Origin: Rhabdornis inornatus
Taxonomy: Eukaryota; Chordata; Aves; Passeriformes; Rhabdornithidae
Assembly (NCBI GenBank): GCA_013397075.1
Contig: VWZS01008125.1
Coordinates: 2,911,023 to 2,975,022, forward strand
Reading direction: 5' to 3'
DNA: 64,000 nt
Made by a program: the position numbers and the translations under genes. Shown here in pieces: positions 1 through 13,112 of this stretch. The notes under the pieces are model-generated. The model did no database searches. It had not been told where the DNA came from and was given only the letters and a program-made list of their open reading frames with translations. Positions within the stretch are counted from its first letter, which is position 1; the number at the start of each line of letters is the position of its first letter.

Positions 1-2629
1 AGTCATCTCCTGCAGCTCTCTAGGTTTTCCCCAAAGTTGCACTTTTTTTCTGGATGATTCCAGTGATGGCGTATTTAATTGCTATTTTGTTTGTTGCAAT
101 TTGTAGGGACTTTTTCCTCCCTTTTCTCTGGAGAATTTTTGAGCTGAACACTTAATACTGAAAATGAATATGAGTACATACTGATGTTTTTTGTCTGTAT
201 CAGTCATATAAAACTATTCAAAAGTTGGAAAATGCTTTCTTCTAAGCATTAGGAGTAGACTTTGCATTCTTATCCTTAATAAATTTAATTGAAGTCACAG
301 GAATTCTAGTTGCATAAACAACATACAGTGTGAGTGTAAGAACTTTTCTTTTGAAATAACTGACTTGCGTGTTCAGAGTCTCAGGCTCAAATATGGTTAT
401 TTAGAAATGAAACCTATTACATATGTATATTTTGGCATATCAGGATAAGACTTTTACCCTTTTGTTGCATTTCATCCCGGGAAAAAGAGGGCTGGGAAAT
501 CGCTTGAAAAAATATGACATAAATAGCAGAGAAAATGGGCTTAGTGGAGATGGCGGGGTAAAACCTGGGAGGCATATCATTTAGTCATGCTGTGCCAAAA
601 TTAGATTTAAAAATTGTTTCTGTCATCTTATGAAAACCCACAAGACTTTGTTCTGAATACCTGAAAGCTCTTATAAGTTTTGTTCAAAAAACAGTTGGCT
701 GTCCTCGTCCTCGTTCCTTCAGATATTCCTATACATTAAGAAGCTGATCTAATTTTGATACATTGCATTTGAATAAATAATGTCCTTTTTCCTCACCTGA
801 TGGAAGAGAGCCTTCTAAGCCTGAGAACAGCTACCAGAGCCGAGTGAAGAGTGTTACAAAATGCATTGGAAGTGTATGAAAAAGTTGCTATTTGTTAAAT
901 TGGACTGATTTCTCCACCTGGTGTTGCCAATCAATTTGCCCAATTTAACCTTTTGAAATGTCATTCTTTGACCCCTCTTAAGGATACCTAACTAATGCGT
1001 TTTTCCCTCTCTTCAATTCATAAAGGCTATTGCCTTTTCCATGGCTGCAGGAACTTCTCAGGATGATTGTGAAAAGGAAGAAAATGTATTGCTAAAGCAG
1101 CTTCCCTCCTGGGAAGTGAATGATAATTTTGCCCCACTTAAAGTCATTGTAATGTAATTAATTTAGTGCTTTTAATCACCTCAAAATATGAAAATGTAAA
1201 GCACTGAAATTAGAAGTATTCAGATTTCCATTTAAAACTGGCTAAGGTCTGTCCATAGCAGTCCTGTTGGCATCTCGTTTTAATGACTATTCTGAATTTT
1301 CTTCCAGTTTGGAAAAAAATCACCTATTACACTGATCTATCTGTAGACCCTGCATTTTTCACAGTTATGAGTCTTGTATTATGTTGGGACTTCTTTCTTC
1401 TTTTCAAAGGCATTTCACTCTTAATTGTGATGTCCATTAGTATTTCATTCAGGGAACTATGAAAAATGATGATATTAAATGCTTTACAAATAGCCTTTTT
1501 TTCATCCGATTTGCCATAATGCAGAATGACGTGATTAGTAGTGATTTTTAACTGGCTCCTAAGAAGGTGTCATGTATCAGTTTTGTCATGTGGATTAGTT
1601 GTTATGGTAATGAGAACATATCAATTATTTCTTGGAAGGTTGCATTAGATCAATTATATAATTAATCTATCTTGTTTCTTTACTTATTTGTTTCTCCAGT
1701 AATTTCTTGCGTGCAAAAATATTGATGTCACCATATGCAGTTAGTATTTTCTGACCTAATTGCACAGATTATTTTGCTAACAATACTCTCTGAGGTATTT
1801 TTTATGTTTTCATTTCTTATTAAAAAGGGTTCATTTCACTCAGTTTCTAAGTATTTAATTTTTTTTTTTAATAAATTATTTACATCTTGTTGCTTTCTTT
1901 TGAAACACAAGTTTGTTAGTAACAGAGTTTTTGTCTGGCACTGTAAAGCACATATGAACTGAAGGTATTTGCTGACAAAAATTTGAGAGCTGTGGCAGAG
2001 TCCATGTGCCTCCTGTTCTAAATAGAGTCTCTAAGCATCAGCTGTCAGGGCTTTTCTGCCTCCGTTGCCCACTTATTCTTGGCTGCACTGAATCCTAACT
2101 TGAAGGGGGAATGGAAATAAGCTTTGGTCCAGTCTTCAACTCCATTTTTCCTGACATTTAGGCAGTGATATTTTGGACAACCCTACCTGTTAAGTGATAA
2201 TTTTATTAATTTTTTCTGTCACTTATCTATCAAGACAGATAATTGCAACTATGCAACAGATAATGGAGTAGTTTTTCAAAGGTAACATTGTATTTGTTCA
2301 GTGGAGATCATCACTAAGGAAAAAGCAAATATATTTCATCTAAGAAAATCCCAACACACACTTTTAACACAGAAGACAAAAAAAATGTAAGCATCCCAGA
2401 TCCATTCTCCAATATACTGCCTGCTTTTACTACCAGAGTGAAACATGACTGTGTACACCAAAAGGTGACATTATTTTGTGAACCAGGTTGTCACCAAATG
2501 TGTGTACACTCTTATATTTATGAACAGCTGAGTTCGTCCTCAAGCCCAAATATCTGCCAGGCCCAGTAATCATGTGCAAACCTCCACCCATGAGTAGGTT
2601 AAGCCAATCCCCATGAGGGCCTGTGTCAG
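1..2629. other. Unique AT-rich non-coding DNA
   Basis: I see no gene, repeat family or RNA gene here. Open frames are short (longest about 75 codons) and low in complexity, rich in Phe and Leu from T-runs, which is what AT-rich non-coding DNA gives. This could be intron or intergenic sequence. Confidence 0.6.
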
Positions 2630-2632
2630 CCG

Positions 2633-2696
2633 GGTGTGATCAGCACACCATCAGCTGTGATCAGCTCAGTGATCAGCACATCATGGTGTGATCAGC
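2633..2696. repeat. Cluster of four GTGATCAGC motifs
   Basis: The nonamer GTGATCAGC occurs at 2636-2644, 2657-2665, 2669-2677 and 2688-2696, with start spacings of 21, 12 and 19 bases. Each copy contains the palindrome TGATCA. The first copy also sits in a small inverted repeat, GGTGTG at 2633-2638 pairing with CACACC at 2644-2649. The spacing is irregular, so this is not a clean tandem satellite. It could be a decayed minisatellite or a cluster of binding sites; the sequence alone does not decide. Confidence 0.6.
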
Positions 2697-2699
2697 TCA

Positions 2700-5600
2700 T
2701 CTCAGCTCCTGCTCAGCCTGGGCACAGCAGTCTTGGCTGTGCTGGCCATCCTGCCCCTGGAGACACCGGTAGGGGGTAAAGCACTTAATGCTTTGAGCCA
2801 CAGCTATAAACAGGCCCCTGAGCTGAATTAAAAGTGTGTAGGCTGCAGAGCTTTTTGTGCTTTAACTTGCTGTTATCCCTAATCAGCCAAAAAGTCTGAG
2901 TGCTTTTTAAAGGGTGTGAGTGTCTCTGGGTAGCAAAGTGGGAGGTTATGGCATTCATTCCTTCAGGCACTAGGTCTAGAAGAAGCTTAAATCCCCAAAC
3001 TACCAGCTAGTAAATGGGGAGATACCAGCCCAGGCTAAAACTTAGCAACTTTTTATTCCTGAAGTGCTTTAACAGTAAGTATATACAGTTAATTATAACG
3101 AGCACTTGAGACTTTTTATTTCTTACACTAATCTTAATTTTACAAGAAATTAGATGGCGGTGGAGACCTAAACTGTACCACCATGTGTGATTGTGGCTGT
3201 TACCAAGGTGAATGTACCTTTGGGCTGCCTTTTACCTTGTGAGAGTCACTTCATACAGGTGTAAGCTGACAGCTGAAAAACAAAACCTTAGAGAAGAGAT
3301 CAGAAAGAAAGTTACCCGCACTGCAGTGTTTATATGGTTCTTCAAAATGATAAACAGCAGAATACAATGACAAGCATCTGTAAGTGGTGCCCTTTACCAG
3401 TCCACATTTGATGATTGCTGGTGTCGTGGTCCACTCTAAGTACTACATTTTAAGAAAACTTAATGATAATCAGCTTTGGTCTGGCAATCATTCCTGCCTA
3501 TTCAGTTGCCCTTATCTCAATGTCCTTCCCAATATGGCGTTATTTGAAATACGTAAAGTTACTTTACCTTACTAGTTACTTCAATATCGGTGCCGTATAC
3601 TTAATAAATATTTGTCACCTTTACATGGTTTGTCATCAGGGCACTATTAGAAAATGAGCTCTAATAATGCACTTTTGAAGAGATAAAATTGATGGTACAG
3701 AGGAATAATGACTCCTAGGAGGACTCAGTAGTAGATCCCAGAAGAGCAGCTGGGGTTCCCAGCTTCTTGCTCAGTATCTGAACCAGTTCCTGCTGCTATG
3801 ATTTAGCATAGCTTGAAAGTGGTACTGATGTAACAATTGCATGTCTCTGAAGGAAGGGACAATGTATAGCCAAATCTATTATCAAAGGAGTAAAAAAATA
3901 ACCCTTATGATTGTATCATGATGTGGTGGGTAAACATTGACAAGGCACAGGAGCCCTCCAAGTTGCTCTATCATTCTCTCTCCTCAGCAGGACAGGGGTA
4001 GAAAATGCAATGAATAAAGCTCATGGGCTCAGATAAGGACAGGAAAATTACTCAGCAATTACTGTTGTGGGCAAGACATTTCACTTGAGAAATTAATTCA
4101 ATTTATTGCCAATAAATAACAGAGTAGGAGAGTGAGAAATTAAGTTAGAACCACCTTACCATGCTCACCTTCTTAGGCTCAGCTTCAGTGCCACTTCTTC
4201 TACCATGTCTCCCTGAGCAGCACGGAGGGGGGGAATTAGGATTGCCATCAATCCAGGCTCTTTTTCTCTGCCACTCCTTCCTTCTCACCCTCTTCCCCTG
4301 CTCCAACGTGAGTCCCTTGCACAGAAGACAGTCCCTCACAAATTTGTCCTTGCCCTAGTTTGGACTGCTTCTCTCTCACAGCTGCTGCACAGCATTTTTT
4401 TCACACTTTCTGAAGTACTTTTGAGAGATGCCACCCACACAGATGATGGGCTCAGCTTTGGCCAGTGTCATTTCCATTTTGGAGCTGGCTAAAACCAGCT
4501 TTGCCCAACATGGAGACAAAGGAAGCCAAATGTCTTCTCAAAATAATCCAGCCCTGCAGACTCTCTGCTACCAAAACTTTGCCAGGTAAACCCAATATAC
4601 ATAGCAAGGAAAAATGTGACCTCCAATAATTGGCCTGGCTTTTATTTTATTTCATTCTGTGTAGAAAAATTATCATCACTTTCAAAAAAGATACGTAATC
4701 AAAATCATCTTCTTCACTTTAAAGATACTATTGAAATATCAATGGAAAAAAAATGAATAAATTGTAGGCGTACATGTGTGTTTTGACAGTCCTGTGCAAA
4801 AAATGCTACAAATTTTTCTTTAGAAGCTGTAAAATATATGAACTAAAGTGTATTTAAAACTTCTGTATACTTAAAACTTTCAGGGAAAACTTGTCTTTAT
4901 TCTTATTCTAAATGGGTTAATTATCTTTGAAATGTTGCTAGTCTAGCCTTTGACTTAATATTACGTTTCAATTAATTCAAATTTCTTTTCAGTGCTCTGG
5001 GACAAGCAGAACATTGTAGCAAATACTGCAGAGAGTTATATGTTCATATCTTTAATGGGCATTTTAGTTACATTAGAATATTTTCCATTTGTGGTTTTAG
5101 TATTAATTTCATTTTTTCTGTGTAAAGCTTATGCTTCAAATCTTTCCATTTATTCTTCCAGTTCCTCCACAAGATGATTGCACTGATTCTCAGTGTTTCT
5201 TCTGCGACCTGATGGCTATTCCCTTGGTAACACATTGCTTAATCCTTGACTATTCTTGCTGCACTAAATCTAGGAAACTTTAGAGCCATGAATCTGAATG
5301 TTGAAGTAATTCCCAGTTGGTTTAATTTATATCGGGAGTATGCACTTTATGTTGGTTCTTTCTATCATGGCTGAGGCAGTTTGCATGTGATATTCATTTG
5401 GCTTCACAAATAAGCTTTAACAGACTGGAAAATAATAAGGAGCATTTTGTGACTGGTTGTTAGGGATATCACAGTGCTGAAAAGGGACTCACTGTGGAAG
5501 GTATGGTCTAGTAATTGAAGTTTATAGGGTGATATGATACAGCCTTAGTGAAAAAAAAGATTTTGTAAAGGCTAATTAAAAATATGTCTCCTAAAAATAT

Positions 5601-7588
5601 TATAGTAGTAAAGTATTCAAAGAGGAAAAGTGTTTTAGTAAGACAGCTTGTAATATCCTTGCTGCAAATTCTTTAGTGGTTCTTCACAACAGAAAGATTT
5701 CTAATCTGCACATTGTAATCAATAATTTGTGTATGTTACAATGCCTTGATTGTCCTATCTGAAGTCCCAGAAGATTTTTATTCTGCTTTTTCTCTGATGA
5801 GTTATTGACTTTTTGGTCCCAGTTTTACGTAGTAAATATTTGATACTAAATCAGTGCAAACTACATTTTCTCTCAAAAAACCTTACATGGTTCTAATTTT
5901 TTAAAAACTTAAATAAATCTGTATTTATTATTTTGTATGCAATTTGTGGCAGCATGTTACCACATCAAACATCATCAAAACCTATCCTGAACTTTGCTGT
6001 CTTATTTTGTTAACCAGCCTTGCTCAGTAGCTGTCTCAGTTACACAGAAATTGACATCAGAGTTAGAATGATCCGTGCACTTAAATAACTAACTAGCAGC
6101 TAGATCTTCCTTCTAAATTGAGTATATCAGGCCGCCAAGATGGTTCCAAGTGTTGTACAAAATGTCACTGATTTATGCTTAAAAACAATGAGTTTATGCA
6201 AGAGTCATTTCTGCTAGCTTTCTCTATAAACTTATTAGAAAAAATTTATTTGATTTAACAGCTCTCTGAAGGCCAAATGTATTTTCCTGTCCCTTTAGGA
6301 GAAACAATGCAGTCACTTATGAATAGATTCTCCAGTTGAGAGGGTGTGCTTGTAATGGCACCCTTCCCTTGAGATTCAATGACTGGCTGGAAGTTCTGAG
6401 AGGGAATGAATCTGGAAAGATGCACCCTAAGCCACTGTGCCATTCTTTTGACCAAGATTGCAAGAATCTATCCTTTCAGAACACCAGAGTATTGTACCTC
6501 TGCCACTGGAGCAATTCCACAACTGAGATAAGGAATACAACCTACTGTTAATACTGTGCAAACCTACAGAAAGTCTGCAAATTCAAATATATACATGTAA
6601 TCTAGTAAATCTAATTGGACAGAAATCTCTCCACATGCTTTTTTTAATTCCTTTAGGGAACATACTTATAATATTGATGGAAAGAATTGCTCACTGTCTA
6701 TTGTATGATGCATCTGTAAGCAGCCTGTAAGTAGCTTATATAAACACTTGACTTATGGTTGTTCTTAATAATCACAGATTTGAGAATTGTAATGTTCTCA
6801 TATCTGTTGAATTATAGTTAAGACTTATTTTAAAATAATTGCATGTATCCTCACTTATCTGGGTGTTATCTTCTTCATATCTTACTGATGAGAATTTTAG
6901 ATGCTTCAATTTATAATTTGAAAGGCTGTTACCAGACCTACAATCATGCCTGTGTAACTAAAAAAATCTACATATATTTATCAGAGGTAAGAATTCAAAA
7001 TGTAACTAAAAATTGTAAAAAAGCTTAGGGAAATATCACTGCAAACATACTGTATGGTCTGCACTAATAAAATTATTTTCTTCTGTAGAACTAAGGTTTT
7101 CTATCCTTCAGCAGCTGATCAGAAGGTCAAATAATTTTATGTGCATTTGAAATTTTAAATAAATATATTTGTGACTCTTAAATTACTTTAGTTTCTATGA
7201 AGAGTCGTGCAGCTAATTTGCAAGTAATGAACATTCACAGAAAACACATGTCAGTCTTCAGTCCTAATTTTTTTCTTATGAAAATTTGAAGAAGGGGCAG
7301 AATACAAAGCACATTGTAATAATCCAGAAAGACACCCACTGACTTCAGCTTCCTTTCTTTTATTGGTTTCTGGAAGTATTAGCTTAATTTTCCGGTCAGG
7401 GAAAAGAACATAAGGGGCTTTTAAAATTTTATTTAAAATCTGCCTAATCATAACTGATTCAGAAATGTGTAGCATGCTCTGAAAATAATTTGATATTTTA
7501 TTGAACTCAGAGTTCAAAAGTGTATTCTCTTGCATAGAAAAAAAACAACAAAGAATTCTCTAATTGGCAGACCAGACCCACATTCATA
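2700..7588. other. Unique non-coding DNA, no gene seen
   Basis: Mixed AT-rich sequence with a slightly GC-richer pocket at about 2.70-2.77 kb and another at about 4.15-4.35 kb. Open frames are at most about 71 codons, occur on both strands over the same bases, and show no recognisable domain. I see no interspersed repeat that I can name. Confidence 0.55.
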
Positions 7589-7590
7589 TT

Positions 7591-7614
7591 ATTATAAACA
7601 ATTGTGTTTATAAT
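7591..7614. repeat. Perfect inverted repeat, 10-base arms
   Basis: ATTATAAACA at 7591-7600 is the exact reverse complement of TGTTTATAAT at 7605-7614, separated by ATTG. The arms are AT-rich, so the hairpin would be weak, and a structure like this can arise by chance in AT-rich DNA. Confidence 0.75.
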
Positions 7615-10091
7615 GATTTGTATACGTAGAAGCTTGACACTTGTTTTCTAGAGCCACAGTGGTCTTTATTTCCCAGTAAATATTGTAAATATTCTTAGAC
7701 TTCTGCTTTTGCATTAGTGATTTTTTAACTGCAGATAATTCCTTAGAGTGGATCTGCTTTAATGCCCTTGTATTTTAGAGATTCTTCTTTAAATATGGTC
7801 AGACAATGTTATTGTACTAATTCTCATTGAAATTAAGAGTCTGTTCTATTGAGTGATACAGATCTCTTCAGAAAGACCTTGAGAACAGTACCCCACTGTC
7901 AACGGTTGGCTGTAAAAAGCTGCTGTCTTCCTTACTCCAGTCAGTTCTCTGGACTAACCGTCACAGCTCTCCTTCCAGTGCTGCTGCTTCTGGCTGTGCA
8001 GAGTGACCTTTGTGCAGTAGCCTCTCATGTGGACCAGGTGATGGAACCAAGCTGTTTCAGCCAGTACCTTTGTACGTTTACTTCTTGTAAAAGTGAGAAA
8101 ACAAGATCTTAAACATTGAGGAGAAACAATGTTCAGTTTGATTGAACTGTTTTTCAAAACTGGTTAATTTAGCTGCTCCTAGGTTAGTTTTTATGCTGGG
8201 GCTGGAACAGATTAGGAGCATATAAAACTTTGCATACCAGCAAGAGTTACTTGTCATAAAATGAAGAAGCTGTCACCAATGCTGACTCTTTTTCTTGCAG
8301 TGCTTTCTTTTTATGTACTACTAAATCTATTTCCCTGACTCTCTTGTCAGATGAAAAATTGCTATGCTCTTCATTTTCCATGTGCAATTAAATAACTTTC
8401 TTTCAAAGACTCATCGTAACATATGTAGAAATTATGGCAAACTAGATAAATAGCTAATGAATATCATTACATCTCACTGGGGTTTCCATTCAGCTCTACT
8501 AGTTTTGAAAGGATTTCTGGAGCAATTCCATCCAGGAATAGAAAAGTCTCGAACACTTATGTTCAAATGGGAAAAGTTCATAACTGGGAACAGCTAAGGC
8601 AGGATGGGGCCTTCAGTGAGTTTATTATCATGGTGTTTTGAGTACATCATTTGTGGGCATCTGACATCAAGACAGGCAATTTGAAAAGTTCAAAACTTTC
8701 TTAAGGCAAACAATCCATATTTGGAGTGAAAAATTGCACTTTTCACACCAAACAGCTCTGTTATTCCATCCCAAGAAGATGAGGAGGAAAAGCACCTTCT
8801 CTCTTTTTAATGCACACATTTATGAAGAAAAATGCTTTTATTTGGACTGTGGATGGAAGAGAAATGGGTTTAAAATCTTCCTGTATTGGCTTGAACAGAG
8901 AGGCAGACTCTTGATAGATTACATAGTGTTTAAATATACTCATCCATTTTTTATTGTATTCATCTAATAGTTTACATTTTAAGAACTGAGTACTGAAAAC
9001 ATATTTCATCTTGCTGGATCCTTGAGAATGGGATTTTTATAACAGTTTTTCTCCATTAGTTTTTTTTATGTGATACCACTCTAAAGAAAATTTAGCCTAA
9101 TGAAATGGAGGCTTTCTATAGACCTATTCTTGCATTGGTTATTTAGTATTTTTGATTAATTAGGGCTCAAGCTTCAAAATCATAAAGAAAAAAAATTTCA
9201 GAAGTTGTGTCTAGCTCTGTTAAACCACACAAATTGCCATTACTGGTACTTTCTCAGAAGTACACTGCTCTACAAACTGGAGCTGTTTGCTCTCTCATCT
9301 GCCAAAATTTGTAGGTCATTATGCAGTTAATCATTAAACAAATGTATAGCACACAAACTTCTAAAGTGAAGTAATATGCTGACGTGAGTGTTGTTGACTG
9401 CATGCACTACTTATGTTCAAATTAGATTGATGGTGTTTCCAGAGATTCTGAGAGGAGATGGGAGCAGAACTGTGGATTCTATAGCCTGCATTTGTTTACT
9501 GTGATGTAATCAGCAGTCTCTAGCTATTTTAGAAAAAAAAAAGGATATATGGATGATCTATGAAAATATTTTTACACAAAAAAGAGTCAAAACAGACAAA
9601 GTTACTGTTTTGAAGAGTACACCATTCAAAGTGTAATCTGGCAGAGAAGTAGACTGCAGTTCTACATAAATCTTTCTACAAGCATTCAGTGGTACTGCAT
9701 AAAGACAGAATTACAGGAAAGAGTTCCTATTCAGCCAGACTTGGTTGCTAGGAAGCCTTAAAGTTTCTGATCTATCGTCACTTGAATTTTTTTGGGATTT
9801 TTCTAGTTTGCATATCATACCAAATCCCTCTGAAGTCCAAGCAGCTTTCTCTCTTTTTAGTTATTTGACAACAACCCTTAGGAAGAAGTGTGACGTATCT
9901 GAAGAATCACAGGATGAGCCAGAGACAGAGTTATGACTATGGTTATTACCTCATTCTAAGTTTTTCGTGGGGTTTCTGCCCTCCTTGCACCAGCAATACT
10001 GGCTTATGCCAGGTAGAGACAAAGCTAAGACTTTCAACATAATCTGGCTATCCCAGCTTCTGTACTTCCCACCTGGTACAAGGACTTGCAC
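7615..10091. other. Unique non-coding DNA, no gene seen
   Basis: No repeat family or gene was recognised. A plus-strand frame at 9745-9936 ends in an acidic tail and contains a pyrimidine tract plus AG near 9860 that resembles a splice acceptor. A minus-strand frame at 9951-10214 is also acidic. Neither matches a protein that I recognise, and single acceptor-like sites are common in such DNA. Confidence 0.5.
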
Positions 10092-10110
10092 TGAGCATGG
10101 GCCATGCTCA
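10092..10110. repeat. 19-base near-perfect palindrome
   Basis: TGAGCATGG at 10092-10100 is followed by one G and then CCATGCTCA at 10102-10110, its exact reverse complement. A one-base centre is too tight for a hairpin without opening some pairs, so this is better read as a dyad-symmetric DNA site or as chance. Confidence 0.75.
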
Positions 10111-10544
10111 AAAAAGGAGTAATTTTCTTTTGATTCATACTCCCCTTCTGGTTCAGTGTCATAAAGGCAATCTTCCACATAATTTTCCTCTAGCATTAGA
10201 AAATGAAATTTCATTTCTATTCATGATGAATGCCTGAGAAAACAGAAAGAATCAAGCTCATTTTTCATCATGGTAATTTTGTGAAAGTGGATTCCCTACT
10301 GTTCTAGCAATAATATTTCAGACATGTTAATCCAGAAACTTTCCTGTGAAGTGCAACAAGCTAAACCTATCGCTCAGAAAATGCATAAGAGAAAGGGATC
10401 CCAGAGGAGAGAACACATGAGAAAAATCTCTCTGAGACCTCTTCTGCTCCAAGGGAGCAAAAAGTGCTATTATGCATTTGCATTAAGGGGACTTACCTGA
10501 GGACTGGAAAGCTTTGGGTGTCTGTAACTATGGTGGAATGAGTT

Positions 10545-11075
10545 GCCCTTGGCTGGACTACAGGTTCCCACCAAGGCCCTCTATCCTCTTCTCAGCCAGA
10601 TGGGGGAAGAAAATAAGATAGAAATAAAACCCTTGTAGGTTGAGACAAGGCAGTTTAATAAAGTAAAAGCAAAAGGTTACATGTGCACAAAGAAACAAAA
10701 AAATATTTAAAAAAAAATATTTTAAAATATTCAAAAATATCAAAATATTTATATATATATAAAATTATTTAAATATTAAAAAAATAAAATAGAAAAATAT
10801 TTTATTCTATACTTCCCATCAGCAAGTGATGTTAGACCTTTGGTCAGGTTGGGGTCAGCTCTCCTGGCTGTTCTCCTCCCAGGATTTTGCCCACCCTCAG
10901 TCTTTTGGTGAGGGGGAAATGCTGGAGATACAGCACTGATGCTGTAAAGCACTGCTCAGCAGTGGTGTTATCAAGCAGCAGTTCTTTGTATACAGTGTTC
11001 TTTATTATGGCAACACTACCTCAGTTTTGTCAAGAAGGGAAGAGTTTTAGTAAAGATTATGAAAAACAGATGTGT
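10545..11075 (-). mobile_element. Endogenous retrovirus solo-LTR-like element
   Basis: From about 10.55 to 11.07 kb the sequence follows, with decay, an LTR that I recognise from many bird genomes. The lower part (10560-10680) holds the block around GTTGAGACAAGGCAG and TTTAATAAAG. The upper part (10838-10990) holds the block from TTTGGTCAGGTTGGGGTCAG through the GCACTGCTCAGCAGTG motif. Both blocks are in the order expected of one element read on the minus strand. Between them, 10699-10806 has turned into AT-only low-complexity sequence. No gag, pol or env remnant flanks it, so it is a solo LTR or an isolated LTR fragment. The ends are approximate, and target-site duplications were not identified. 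The exact family name is not certain. Confidence 0.68.
10695..10806. repeat. AT-only low-complexity tract inside the LTR
   Basis: Almost every base is A or T, with repeated AAATATTT-like words and a short TATATATATA run near 10752. It lies in the middle of the LTR-like element, where I would expect more complex sequence, so it is probably a local expansion after insertion. Confidence 0.8.
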
Positions 11076-11079
11076 GGGT

Positions 11080-12340
11080 GCCTAAAATGGTAGACATAGT
11101 CAATGGGAGACCAAAGCAATGATTTTACACATTGACTTCCCTTCTGTTATTTGTGTCCAACATGAGTTTGTTTTTTGTAAACAGTTTCTAATACATCTTT
11201 TTAACAACTGAGATAGCCACAGTCTAAAATTCAGACTTTCTTCTATTTGGCCGTATTCTGTGTCTCAGTCTGTGTAACTGATAAAGCAGAAGATGCTCAG
11301 ATCTCAAGGCAGAATGGTGTGCAGTTCTGATCATGACCAAAAACATTACAACTTTCTCCAAAATTACAGAAATTTAGTATTCTTTGAAAGGGATTTAAGA
11401 TTAAACGCTGGACAGGACCAGACGTATAAAAATATAATGCTCAGCTTCATTACACTGATCAGTCATGGGGTACTTGTTATTAGGTGACTTAGCATATCTT
11501 TGTTTGCCGCTTCTTATACCTAAATAGATTTTTCTCCTCTTCCTTTCTCTCTCATGCTGCTTTGGGGGAAATTTCAACTGTTTCCAGCTGCAATGTATAA
11601 CTGTGCACAAAGAACACTATGTTTCATTTCAAGCAATCAGTTTTGCTTTGGCTTTAGAGTGTTTGGATTAAATCTGAATTTAAGGTTCAACTTCAAACCC
11701 AACCTTTTTATCCTCTCTTGATTAGTTTAGTTTATGTTCTTGCTTAGCAGCGGGAGATTAATTCAGATGTCTCCTCCTACTCAAGTGAAGGTTCAGCTCA
11801 GCTCTGTTTTTGCTCTTCTTTCTTCACTCCCTTGAGCCTACATTTATATTCCAAAGCTGTTTTAGGCAGAGAATTCTGTGAAGCTATTCTATCAGTCCAA
11901 GGGTAAATGAGCCTGAAAATAAATCTTTCAGCAGATATAGGAAGTTCTGTTATCGAGTTGGACTCCACACAAATAACAGTGCTTCTTTTCTACACATACA
12001 TTTAATAATGGTTTTGCAATTATAAGTTTTACTATTAAAATACAAAGCTTTATGAAGTTTTAAAAGGCTTTAATTTTACTGATAAAATGTAAATGAACAG
12101 TTTTGTCCGTGCAACATGAAAAAATGACTCTCAGAAAATCCTGGTTGTTGTTTCTTGAGGAAGGAATGTCATACATTTCACTCTTTTATTTCCTTTATGT
12201 GTCACTGCACACTCATTTTCATGGATAGTTTATGTACAAATTCTGTTTAGGTTCAGCAGCACTCGCAGAAGAAGTAGGTAGGTACTCAGGAAGGGAGGAA
12301 ATTTAATGAGGTTTCTTATCATATGAAAAGTCCTATTGTC
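11080..12340. other. Unique non-coding DNA, no gene seen
   Basis: AT-rich sequence with no recognisable coding region, RNA gene or repeat family. Open frames stay below about 70 codons and overlap on opposite strands. Confidence 0.5.
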
Positions 12341-12346
12341 TAAGGG

Positions 12347-12675
12347 GAGGTTGAGACAACTCTGTTTAAAAGAGAGAAGGCTAAGGGAAGATTTAGTTAT
12401 TGTCTTCAACTAAAGGGATCAGACCACAGAACCAGGATTCTTTCCTACAGTTAAAGGGCAAGAGGCAACTGTCACAAGCTGCAGGAAGGGAAATTCCAAC
12501 TAGATACATGGAAGAAATAAAAAGAGCACCCTTTTGTGCTCAAGCACTGGAATGGGTTCCCCAGAGGAATTTTGGTTATCTGCATTCTGGAAGTGTTCAG
12601 AACTCGTCCTGAGGTACCTGCTCTAACAATAATTTTGGTCCTCTAGCTGGGATTAGATGGTGTTAGGACCACTGT
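12347..12675 (+). mobile_element. CR1 LINE 3' fragment, decayed
   Basis: The order of words matches the 3' end of avian CR1 elements read on the plus strand: AGAGAGAAGGCTAAGGG near 12371, GTCTTCAACTA near 12401, GCACTGGAATGGGTT near 12545, a GGAAGTGTTCA block near 12590, and a GGGATTAGATGG tail near 12650. Full CR1 elements are about 4.5 kb and are usually 5'-truncated on insertion, so a 330-base 3' piece is typical. The apparent frame at 12400-12612 is a remnant of the element, not a host gene. Confidence 0.65.
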
Positions 12676-13112
12676 TGGAACAAGGGGTTATTTCCAAACC
12701 AAATTACTGTACAAATTTGAAAGCACAGAGGTAGAACAAGTATGACAGAAACCTTATCCACTTTACCAGTATGTAGTGCTCCACCATGCAGTAATATCAG
12801 GAAAGGACCACCTCTGCTCTGGGCTCTGGTTCCTTAAGGACTGTCAGGATGTCCAGCATCTGACATCTGTTCTCTGCTCTTGGAAGGAAGCTTCTGTTTG
12901 AAAAAACGCTATATACACGCGAGGGTCAATCCCAGCTACAAAGTTTCACCCTCAGAGTAAGACATCTGAATTTTGGTACTTAGAATGTGGGTTTACTTTT
13001 TTGAGTTTTGTACCTCACCACGTGTCACAGCCAGCTGACTCATTTACCTTAATCTAGGTGTCCATGCCCTTCCAAGAACCCTTGCTGGTGTCTAGATTCT
13101 GCTCCAGGAGTG

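Noticed and set aside
9745..9936. Possible exon with acceptor-like site near 9860 and acidic C-terminal end
   Set aside because: Pyrimidine tracts followed by AG are very common in this DNA; the translated piece is not recognisable and no donor or partner exon was found.
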